In this document: positions 16,616-23,676 of the stretch, one piece after another | Layout: each line of letters begins with the position of its first letter | Numbering within the stretch: the first letter of the stretch is position 1 | DNA from: Cellulomonas humilata | Lineage (GTDB): Bacteria; Actinomycetota; Actinomycetes; Actinomycetales; Cellulomonadaceae | Assembly: GCF_013359775.1 (NCBI RefSeq) | Contig: NZ_JABMCI010000035.1 | Location: 1-64,000, forward strand | Length of the DNA: 64,000 nucleotides | Direction: 5' to 3' | Notes under the pieces: generated by a model | Database searches by the model: none | What the model was told of the DNA's origin: nothing | The model's input: only the letters and a program-made list of their open reading frames with translations | Position numbers and translations under genes: made by a program

Positions 16616-17496
16616 CGGCTCTCGTCGGTCTTGCCATCCTCGGCACCAGCGTCGGCGGGATGCCCGGCGGAGTGACCTGTGCACCCAACACGACGTTCTG
16701 CGTGATCGAAGTCCAGAACCCGGGTCAGCCCGGCACTCCGACCGACCCCGGCGGGGTGGGCAGTTCGGTCCGTCACTGCACTGTGTCGAGCACCGGCAGG
16801 GAGGTCCCGTGCCAGGGGCCACTGGGGTGGTTCAACGACGGCGACGACTGCTACTGGCGCAAGCTCGAGCACCAGCCGGCCGAGACCGACGTCATCTGGG
16901 GAGGGCGCTATCCGGAAGGCGCCATCTACGCGGTCTCGTGCGCCGCCACCCATCCAGGCGGGACCGACGGTTGGGTGTGGGCCCCAACCGAGCCGCCCGG
17001 TTACGGCAGCACGGCCGTCTCGCCCGCTCAGCTGGCGCAGGAGGCGGTAGCGCACCTCGGTCTGACCGGGCCGGCGATCCGGATGACGATCGAGGGCGAC
17101 GAGATGGGCTTGGTCGGGGTTCCGTTGTGGTTGTGGACCGAGGTCGGTCCGACGACGTGGGGCCCGAACTCGGCGACCGCCTCGGTCCCGGGGTTGTCCG
17201 TGACGGCCACGGCGCAGGCCCGGCAGATCGTCTGGGACATGGGCGACGGACGTACTGAGACTTGCAAGAACGCTGGCACGCCGTACTACACGGGCGGAGT
17301 CACGTCGCCTACGTGCCAGCACATCTACGAGCAGTCCTCTGCCGGGCAGGCCCATGAGGCATTCCCGGTCACCGCAACGACGACGTGGGACGTGACGTGG
17401 ACCGGCGGTGGCGCCTCGGGTGCACTGACGGTCACACGGCAGTCGACGGCGAGCGTGCGCATCGGCGAGATGCAGGTGCTCATCACCCAGGAGTAG
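16609..17496 (+). CDS. Secreted PKD-like domain protein
   Basis: This 295-residue protein begins with a short hydrophobic signal (LTALVGLAILG). Its Cys-rich extracellular part probably forms disulfides, and a PKD-like segment (RQIVWDMGDGRTETC, about 205-225) lies in a beta-rich C-terminal half. Homologues of this shape recur beside SAF/TadZ genes in actinobacterial elements. The GTG at 16609 overlaps the preceding stop by 7 bases. It is probably surface-displayed or pilus-associated (inference from context). Confidence 0.75.
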   Translation: MLTALVGLAILGTSVGGMPGGVTCAPNTTFCVIEVQNPGQPGTPTDPGGVGSSVRHCTVSSTGREVPCQGPLGWFNDGDDCYWRKLEHQPAETDVIWGGRYPEGAIYAVSCAATHPGGTDGWVWAPTEPPGYGSTAVSPAQLAQEAVAHLGLTGPAIRMTIEGDEMGLVGVPLWLWTEVGPTTWGPNSATASVPGLSVTATAQARQIVWDMGDGRTETCKNAGTPYYTGGVTSPTCQHIYEQSSAGQAHEAFPVTATTTWDVTWTGGGASGALTVTRQSTASVRIGEMQVLITQE

Positions 17497-17533
17497 TTAC
17501 CGGCGGCGCGCCCGCCTGCAGGGGGAGGTTGCC

Positions 17534-18214
17534 ATGACGGCAACGAGTGAGACGACCAAGCTCAATGGATCGCCGGCACGCGCCGAGCTGCGGGCTCCGA
17601 ACGTTGCCCCTCCTCGGGGGAGGCGCCGTCCGGCGTTCGTGATCGCGGGTATCGCGATGGTGGTGATCGGTGCCCTCGCGGCCGTCTGGTTGGTCTCCAG
17701 TACGGGACACCGCACCGACGTGGTCGCACTGGCACGAGACGTTCCCTACGGGGCGACGATCACCGCCGACGACCTGACGACGACGGCCGTCTCAGTCGAC
17801 TCGACCGTGCCAACTGTCCCTGCCAGTGAGGCTCGCGACGTCGTCGGTCAGATCGCCGGACGCGCGCTGTCGGAAGGGTCGCTCCTTGCTCGGTCAGACG
17901 TCACGTCGGACGGCATCGTGGGACCTGGGGAAGTACTGGTCCCGCTGCCACTGACGGTAGAACGGGTGCCAGCGGGCGGGCTGGCGGCGGGTGAGGACGT
18001 GCTGGTCGTCGATGCTCCACCTCAGGGCGCCGATCCGGTGGTCGGCACGCCCCAGTCGTTCCGGGCCACGGTCGCGCGGGTGGGAGTACCGGACATCAAC
18101 GGCCTCATCGTGGCAGATCTGGTCGCCGACGCCGCGGACGGGCGGGCCCTCGCTACCCGGGCCGCGACCGGCCGGTTCGCCATCGTCGTGCTCCCCGCCG
18201 AGGAGTCGAAGTGA
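17534..18214 (+). CDS. SAF-domain protein, CpaB/RcpC-like
   Basis: This 226-residue protein has one N-terminal membrane helix (about 33-55) and an extracellular SAF domain (about 60-125; VPYGATITADDLTTTAV is the typical SAF start) followed by a second beta domain. CpaB/RcpC proteins are periplasmic or surface components of Flp/Tad pilus machines. It is followed without gap (GTGA overlap) by the TadZ-like gene. GGGAGG lies before the ATG. It is shorter than Gram-negative CpaB, as usual in actinobacteria. Confidence 0.85.
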   Translation: MTATSETTKLNGSPARAELRAPNVAPPRGRRRPAFVIAGIAMVVIGALAAVWLVSSTGHRTDVVALARDVPYGATITADDLTTTAVSVDSTVPTVPASEARDVVGQIAGRALSEGSLLARSDVTSDGIVGPGEVLVPLPLTVERVPAGGLAAGEDVLVVDAPPQGADPVVGTPQSFRATVARVGVPDINGLIVADLVADAADGRALATRAATGRFAIVVLPAEESK

Positions 18215-18978
18215 GCATGCTCGCGGTGTGCTCCGCGCACGGCGCACCTGGGGCAACGACTACGGCGCTCGCGATGGCGTGGTCGTGGCCACTCGCCCAT
18301 CCCAGTCGCCGCGTTCTGCTCGTGGACGCGGATCCCGCCGGGTCGGGGCTGCTCACCGGACTTTTTCAGGCTGGAGTGGCACACACGGTGGGGATCCTCG
18401 CGATCGCCGCGCGACGGGCACCGGTGACCGCCGAGTACGTCGTCGAGTGCGCCGTGGCGCTCGACGCGAACTCCGCACGGATGGTCGTCCCCGGCATCGC
18501 CGAACCGCTGCAGGGCCGGCCACTGGCCGGCACCTGGAACGCGCTCCGAGAGGCAGCCCGCGAGCTCGGCCAGCTCGGCGTCGACGTGGTGGTCGACATC
18601 GGGCGGCTGGGTCACCGGTACGAGCCCACACCCATGATCGACGAGGCCGACCTCGTCGCCGTCGTCCTGCGCGGTGATCTCGCCTCAGTAGTGCCGGCCG
18701 CGGCAGCCGTGCGCGCGTTGCGCGCAGCTCGCTCGGGTCGAGTGGCTCCCGTGGCGCTCGTGATCGGTGGCGGCTACTCCCCCGCCGAGATCAGCGAAGC
18801 TCTTGACGTGTCGAGCACCCTGTCGGTGGCGCGCGACGATTGGGCAGCAACCGCCCTCAGTTCTGGCGTCGCCAGCGGGTGGCGCTTCGACCGCTCACCC
18901 CTGCTGCGCTCGGCGCGCAGCGTCGTCGAGCGCCTCTCGCAACTCGCACCAGACCCCCGGCCGGCGGTGCTCTCGTGA
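18211..18978 (+). CDS. TadZ/CpaE-like MinD-family protein with degenerate P-loop
   Basis: This 255-residue MinD/ParA-fold protein sits in the place of TadZ/CpaE, which positions the Tad machine. The nucleotide loop reads HGAPGATTTAL: the signature and P-loop lysines are missing, although VLLVDADPAG (switch I Asp) is kept. ATP hydrolysis is therefore doubtful, and it may be a localisation scaffold, as proposed for several TadZ proteins. It is coupled to SAF upstream and TadA downstream by GTGA overlaps. Confidence 0.8.
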   Translation: MSMLAVCSAHGAPGATTTALAMAWSWPLAHPSRRVLLVDADPAGSGLLTGLFQAGVAHTVGILAIAARRAPVTAEYVVECAVALDANSARMVVPGIAEPLQGRPLAGTWNALREAARELGQLGVDVVVDIGRLGHRYEPTPMIDEADLVAVVLRGDLASVVPAAAAVRALRAARSGRVAPVALVIGGGYSPAEISEALDVSSTLSVARDDWAATALSSGVASGWRFDRSPLLRSARSVVERLSQLAPDPRPAVLS

Positions 18979-20432
18979 CCGGCCTCGGCGAGTCCACCCG
19001 AGAGTGGGTTCCGCACACCCGGTCGAACGGGTTCGGCCCGTCGGGAATTCACCTGGGTACCGCCACCGGCCCTGTGCTGCCCGCACCCGATCTGGTGATC
19101 GTTCGGGAGGTACGCCGGGCTGTCGCGGATCGCCTGGCCGAACGCCTCCAGGCGCAGCACGTCGACTCCCCCGACGCCCGACGCGAGCTGGCCCGTTCCC
19201 TTGTCGCGGCGGAGTTGTCTGAGCGTGGACGGGAACGGGTGCGTCGCGGGGAAGACCCGTGGTCGATCGATCTGGAGATGGTCACCTCACGCGCTGTGAT
19301 GGCCGCGCTCTTCGGGTTGGGCCGTCTCCAGCCGCTGATCGACGACCCGACCGTGGAGAACATCGAGGTCGACGGGCACGACAGCGTCTGGGTGTCCTAC
19401 GCCGACGGCCGTGACGAACGCGTCCCGCCCGTCGCGGACTCAGACTCCGAGCTCATCGAGATCCTGCAGCTGCTCGCCGCCCGCACTGGCAACGCCGAGC
19501 GAACCTTCTCCTCTGCCCACCCGGCCCTGCATCTGCGACTCGAGGACGGGTCACGGCTCGCGGCGGTGGCGTGGACGACCCCGAAGCCCCATGTCGTGAT
19601 CCGTCGCCACCGGGTCCGCGACATCGACCTCGACGACCTCATCGACCTGGGCACCCTCGACACCGTGCTCGCGCAGTTCCTGCGGGCGGCCGTCCGAGCG
19701 GGCAAGAACATCGTGGTCACCGGGTTGCAGAACGCGGGCAAGACGACCTTGATCCGCGCCTTGGCCAACGAGTTCGCCCCGATGGAGCGGTTCGCCACCA
19801 TCGAGAAGGAGTACGAGCTCCACCTGCACGACCTCCCCGATCGCCACCCCCGCGTGGTCGCTCTGGAAGCGCGGGAAGGGTCCGCTGAGAAGGACACCGC
19901 CGGCCGGCGGGCAGGAGAGATCACCTTGTCGGATCTCGTCGTAGATGCGCTGCGGCTGAACCTGCGGCGAATCATCGTCGGCGAGGTCCGCGGCCCCGAG
20001 GTCCTGCCGATGCTCGAGGCGATGTCGACGGGGGACGGATCGCTGTGCACACTGCACTCACGCTCAGCCCAGCACGCCGTCGACCGGATAGTCACTCTGT
20101 GCCTGTCGGCGGGGGTCTCGATGACCGACGCATTCGCCTACCGGCTCCTGGCCGGGTCGGTCGACCTGTTCGTCCATATCGAGCTCGTCGACGAGACAGC
20201 GACAGGCGGGCGCCGACAGCGGTTCGTGTCTCAGGTCGTGGAGATCGCCGGCCTCGGTGAGGGCAACCGGCCGGCGACCACCACGGTGTTCGGCCCCGGC
20301 CCCGACGGGCGTGCAGTACCCCAGCATCGCGCGCAATGCCTCCCCGATCTGGCGCGGGCCGGGTTCGACCCGTCGCTGCTGGACTACCGAGCTGGCACGT
20401 GGGCAGACCTGCGGGACGGAGGACGGCGATGA
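18975..20432 (+). CDS. tadA: TadA/VirB11-family pilus assembly ATPase
   Basis: This 485-residue type II/IV secretion ATPase has an N-terminal domain with DPTVENIEVDGHDSVWV, Walker A in GLQNAGKTT (about 255-263), an Asp box/Walker B region GEVRGPEVLPML, and His-box CTLHSRSA. These match TadA (CpaF), which drives Flp pilus assembly. GTG 18975 overlaps the preceding stop. It is clearly distinct from the VirB4 and VirD4 ATPases of the transfer operon further along. Confidence 0.95.
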   Translation: MTGLGESTREWVPHTRSNGFGPSGIHLGTATGPVLPAPDLVIVREVRRAVADRLAERLQAQHVDSPDARRELARSLVAAELSERGRERVRRGEDPWSIDLEMVTSRAVMAALFGLGRLQPLIDDPTVENIEVDGHDSVWVSYADGRDERVPPVADSDSELIEILQLLAARTGNAERTFSSAHPALHLRLEDGSRLAAVAWTTPKPHVVIRRHRVRDIDLDDLIDLGTLDTVLAQFLRAAVRAGKNIVVTGLQNAGKTTLIRALANEFAPMERFATIEKEYELHLHDLPDRHPRVVALEAREGSAEKDTAGRRAGEITLSDLVVDALRLNLRRIIVGEVRGPEVLPMLEAMSTGDGSLCTLHSRSAQHAVDRIVTLCLSAGVSMTDAFAYRLLAGSVDLFVHIELVDETATGGRRQRFVSQVVEIAGLGEGNRPATTTVFGPGPDGRAVPQHRAQCLPDLARAGFDPSLLDYRAGTWADLRDGGRR

Positions 20433-21286
20433 CCCCGATGCTCGCTGCCCTCATCGGCGCGCTCGTGGTCGGCGGCGTGCTCGTCGCGGCGATGGGGCTG
20501 CGTCGCTCGCAGCCCGCACAGCCGAAGCCCAAGCACCCTCGGAGCCGCCCCGTGGAGGGCTGGTGGGGACGGTGGCGGTGGCTGGTCGCCGCTGCAGCCG
20601 GACTGCTTGCCTGGGCGATCACCCGCTGGCCCGTGGCCGCCGTGATCGTGCTCGCGGCGGTCGTCGGTCTGCCCTACCTGCTTGGGTCGGCGAAGGTCGC
20701 GGCCCGAGCGATCGACCGGGTCGAGGCCATCGAAGAATGGACCCGGCGCCTCGCCGATGTGCTGGCCACAGGCGTTGGCCTCGAGCAGGGCCTTCTCGTC
20801 TCGGCCAGCACCTGCCCGCCACAACTGACCAAAGAAGTGGGTGCGTTGGTGGCGCGGATCTCCGCACGCTGGCCGACCGACCAGGCGCTGCGGGCGTTCG
20901 CCTCTGACCTGAACGACGCGGCTGGCGACTTCGTCGTCGCGTCCCTGCTGCTCGCGTCCCGGCGCCGAGGACCCGGGCTGAGCGGTGCGCTCACGGCTGT
21001 GGCTGGGTCCGTGGCTGATGAGGTGGGTGCGCGGCGCAAGGTCGAAGCCGAACGTGCGCGACCCCGTTCCACCGCCCGCCTGGTCACGCTCATCACGCTC
21101 GGCGTCGCCGGGTTGTTGATGCTGAACGGTTCCTTTCTGCAGCCCTACGGGGACGGGCTGGGCCAGCTCGTTCTCGCGGCGATCGCGGCCGCATTCGCCG
21201 GGTGCCTGCTGTGGGTTCGGGCGCTGACCCTGACCCCGCCGGTGCCCCGGTTCCTGACTGCGCCTGAATCCGGGGGCGCGTTATGA
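20429..21286 (+). CDS. tadB: TadB-like inner-membrane pilus assembly protein
   Basis: This 285-residue type II secretion F-domain membrane protein has an N-terminal helix (about 3-25), a second helical pair (about 46-85), a cytoplasmic F domain (about 95-215; DVLATGVGLEQGLLVSA) and two C-terminal membrane helices (about 218-265). TadB and TadC form the membrane platform for Flp pilus assembly. ATGA overlaps couple it to TadA and TadC. Confidence 0.88.
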   Translation: MTPMLAALIGALVVGGVLVAAMGLRRSQPAQPKPKHPRSRPVEGWWGRWRWLVAAAAGLLAWAITRWPVAAVIVLAAVVGLPYLLGSAKVAARAIDRVEAIEEWTRRLADVLATGVGLEQGLLVSASTCPPQLTKEVGALVARISARWPTDQALRAFASDLNDAAGDFVVASLLLASRRRGPGLSGALTAVAGSVADEVGARRKVEAERARPRSTARLVTLITLGVAGLLMLNGSFLQPYGDGLGQLVLAAIAAAFAGCLLWVRALTLTPPVPRFLTAPESGGAL

Positions 21287-22179
21287 CGGTGTGGGTTGTG
21301 CTGCTCGTCGGGGCGATGGTCGGCGCCGGACTCGTCGTCATCGCGGCCGGGCTCGCACCAGCCCGCCCCGACCTCGCAGCGGCGGTCGAGAGGCTTCTTC
21401 CCTCCGCGGGTGGGAGTCGCGCCAGCGACCCGACCCGCTTCGCGGGGCGGTGGGGCGCTGCCGGGCGAACGGTGCTGCCCCAGGCTGTGCAGACGTTCGG
21501 GCTGCGCCGCTACGCCGCCGACCTGCACATGCTTGCCCAGCAGCCCGAGGACCTCGCCGCCCGCAAGATCGGGTACGGACTCATCGGACTGCTCTTCCCG
21601 GCCATGCTGTCCGCACTCCCTCTTGCCGGCGGCACACAGCTGCCGCTCGCCGTTCCTGCTGTCGCGGGGCTGGCCCTGGGTGGCGTGCTCTTCATGCTCC
21701 CGGACCTCAACCTGCGTACCGAGGCAGCCGCGGCCCGGGCATCCATGCGCGCGGCAACATGCGTATTCCTCGAGTTGGTCGCGATGGAGCGCATCGCCGA
21801 CGCCGGACCCACCGAAGCTCTCGACCGCGCAGCCGCCATCGGCGGATCCGCCGAGTTCGCTCGCATCCGCGACGCACTCCTGCGTGCCGAGCTGGCCGGC
21901 GAACCCTCCTGGACCGGACTGAACCACCTCGCTCAGACCACGGGCGTCACCGAGCTCGGCGACGTGGCCGACATCATGCGCATCGCCGGTCAGGACGGCG
22001 CCGCCGTCTACGCCACGCTCCGCGCCCGTGCCTCGTCACTGCGCACGCAGCTGCTCACCACCGCGACCGCGAAGGCCAACGCCGCCTCCGAACACATGGT
22101 TGTGCCCGTCTCCTTGCTCGGCCTGTGCTTCATGGCCCTGCTCGGCTACCCCGCCTTCGTGCGGATCCTTCTGAGCTGA
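21283..22179 (+). CDS. tadC: TadC-like inner-membrane pilus assembly protein
   Basis: This 298-residue F-domain protein is the second platform subunit. It has an N-terminal helix, a helical hairpin at about 95-145 (LIGLLFPAMLSALPL, VAGLALGGVLFML), an F domain at about 150-265 (ELGDVADIMRIAGQDGAAV) and a final helix (PVSLLGLCFMALLGYPAF). ATG 21283 overlaps the TadB stop. The pilin gene follows after 24 bases. Confidence 0.88.
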   Translation: MTVWVVLLVGAMVGAGLVVIAAGLAPARPDLAAAVERLLPSAGGSRASDPTRFAGRWGAAGRTVLPQAVQTFGLRRYAADLHMLAQQPEDLAARKIGYGLIGLLFPAMLSALPLAGGTQLPLAVPAVAGLALGGVLFMLPDLNLRTEAAAARASMRAATCVFLELVAMERIADAGPTEALDRAAAIGGSAEFARIRDALLRAELAGEPSWTGLNHLAQTTGVTELGDVADIMRIAGQDGAAVYATLRARASSLRTQLLTTATAKANAASEHMVVPVSLLGLCFMALLGYPAFVRILLS

Positions 22180-22203
22180 ACGCCCTGACGATCGGAGAAC
22201 GAC

Positions 22204-22404
22204 ATGGACACCCTCGTGATGCTGACCTTCCTCAACGGCTACATCACCAGCGCCCGACACCGGATTCGCGACCACTCCGGCGGCGACGCCGGAGCGTCCA
22301 CCCTCGAGCTCGTCATCATCATCCTGGGCCTGATCGCCGTCGCCGGGGTCCTCGTCGTTGCCGTCACCGCGGCAGTGCAGCGCCGCGTCGACCAGATCAC
22401 CTGA
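22204..22404 (+). CDS. flp: Flp-type pilin
   Basis: This 66-residue pilin precursor has a basic leader ending DAG, then ASTLELVIIILGLIAVAG: Gly before the cleavage point and Glu at mature position 5, as in type IVb/Flp pilins, followed by a single hydrophobic helix. It should be the major structural subunit. Processing needs a TadV/CpaA prepilin peptidase, and none is in this operon. It sits between TadC and the TadE genes. Confidence 0.85.
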   Translation: MDTLVMLTFLNGYITSARHRIRDHSGGDAGASTLELVIIILGLIAVAGVLVVAVTAAVQRRVDQIT

Positions 22405-22406
22405 CC

Positions 22407-22799
22407 ATGCGTGACCATCGGGACACCGGATCGGCCAGCATCGAACTGGTCATCCTCTTCCCAGCCCTTCTGTTGCTGATCACCGCGATGATCCAGTACG
22501 CCCTCTGGTTCCACGCCCGATCCCTCGCACTGGCCGCAGCCCAAGAGGGCGTCGCGATCGCTCGCTCCTACGGCGCTAGCCCCGAGGCAGGCCGGGAGAC
22601 CGCGCTGGCGTTCATCCGTGACCACGGTGCCGACACCCTGACCGAGGCGACCGCGGTCGCGTCTATCCCTGGCCCCGAACACGTGCAGGTCGTCGTATCC
22701 GGGCGGTCATTGTCGGTGCTTCCTGGTGCAGCGGGGATCCGGGTGACGCAGTCGGCCGACGGCCCGCTGGAACGCTTCACCACGGCAGGCGCCCCATGA
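22407..22799 (+). CDS. tadE: TadE-like pseudopilin
   Basis: This 130-residue TadE-family protein has leader RDHRDTG, then SASIELVILFPALLLLI with Glu5 of a type IV pilin-like signal and one membrane helix, followed by an extracellular domain with many Ala and the AQEGVAIARSYGA helix. It starts two bases after the pilin stop and is coupled by ATGA to the next TadE. TadE proteins are minor pseudopilins needed for pilus assembly. Confidence 0.88.
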   Translation: MRDHRDTGSASIELVILFPALLLLITAMIQYALWFHARSLALAAAQEGVAIARSYGASPEAGRETALAFIRDHGADTLTEATAVASIPGPEHVQVVVSGRSLSVLPGAAGIRVTQSADGPLERFTTAGAP

Positions 22800-23224
22800 A
22801 TTGGTCGTGGCTGCGTGCCGACGAGCGTGGATCGATCACCGTCGAGCTCGCGATCCTCACCCCGGTCCTGATCCTGTTGCTTGGTGCCCTCGTGCTCGCC
22901 GGGCGGATCCAGACCTCGGCGAGCAGTGTCGAGCAGGCGGCCAGGTCGGCCGCCCGCGACGCGTCACTCGCCCGCACCCCCGACGCGGCTCGGGCGGCGG
23001 CTGTCGCCGCGGCCGCCCGCGAGTTGGCGACGACGGCCTGTGCCGCAACCACTGTCGACGTGGACACCTCCGGTTTCTCGACCCGTATCGGTCAGGACGG
23101 AATCGTGACCGCGACCGTCAGCTGCACCGTGAGCATCGCCGACCTCGCGGTCCCCGGACTGCCCGGCGCACGCACGATCACCGCGCAGGCGACCTCACCA
23201 CTGGACAGGTACCGCACCCGATGA
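22796..23224 (+). CDS. Second TadE-like pseudopilin
   Basis: This 142-residue protein has leader RADERG, then SITVELAILTPVLILL: again Gly, with Glu at position 5 and a single helix. The AARSAARDASLART segment is typical of TadE/TadF. Two Cys in its extracellular part (TACAAT, VSCTV) may form a disulfide. ATGA overlaps tie it to both neighbours. It could be called TadF by position. Confidence 0.87.
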   Translation: MNWSWLRADERGSITVELAILTPVLILLLGALVLAGRIQTSASSVEQAARSAARDASLARTPDAARAAAVAAAARELATTACAATTVDVDTSGFSTRIGQDGIVTATVSCTVSIADLAVPGLPGARTITAQATSPLDRYRTR

Positions 23225-23676
23225 ACGCCCTCATCCACCGCCTACGAACACCCGCACCGACCGACCCGGAGTCGGGCTCGGTCACCGTGTTCGTCGCGAT
23301 CAGCGTGCTCGGACTCCTTCTCCTGATCGGCCTCGTGGCAGACGGTGGCGCGAAGCTGCGCGCCACCCAACGCGCCGACTCGATCGCCGCCGAAGCCGCC
23401 CGCGCAGGCGGGCAAGCCCTCGACCTGCCCGGCGCCATCGCCGGATCCGGCGTGCGAGTGGACCGCAGCATCGCCGTCGCCGCCGCGACCACGTACCTAC
23501 GCCAGAGCGGGCGGGACGGGACCGTGACGGTCAGTGACGACCGGACCCGCCTGGTCGTCACCGTCACCGCGACAGCCCCGACCGCGTTCCTCTCCCTCAT
23601 CGGCATCACCAACCTGACCGTGACCGGGCACGCCGAAGCCTCACTCATCGAAGGCATCACCGGAGGTGGCACATGA
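23221..23676 (+). CDS. TadG-like pilus-associated protein
   Basis: This 151-residue protein has the N-terminal helix SVTVFVAISVLGLLLLIGLVA preceded by Gly. Position 5 is Phe rather than Glu, so prepilin cleavage is uncertain. RATQRADSIAAEAARAGGQ is the conserved TadG-type helix. It is much shorter than Gram-negative TadG, lacking a von Willebrand domain, which is common in actinobacteria. It is coupled to the LysM-BTAD gene by an ATGA overlap. Confidence 0.85.
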   Translation: MNALIHRLRTPAPTDPESGSVTVFVAISVLGLLLLIGLVADGGAKLRATQRADSIAAEAARAGGQALDLPGAIAGSGVRVDRSIAVAAATTYLRQSGRDGTVTVSDDRTRLVVTVTATAPTAFLSLIGITNLTVTGHAEASLIEGITGGGT

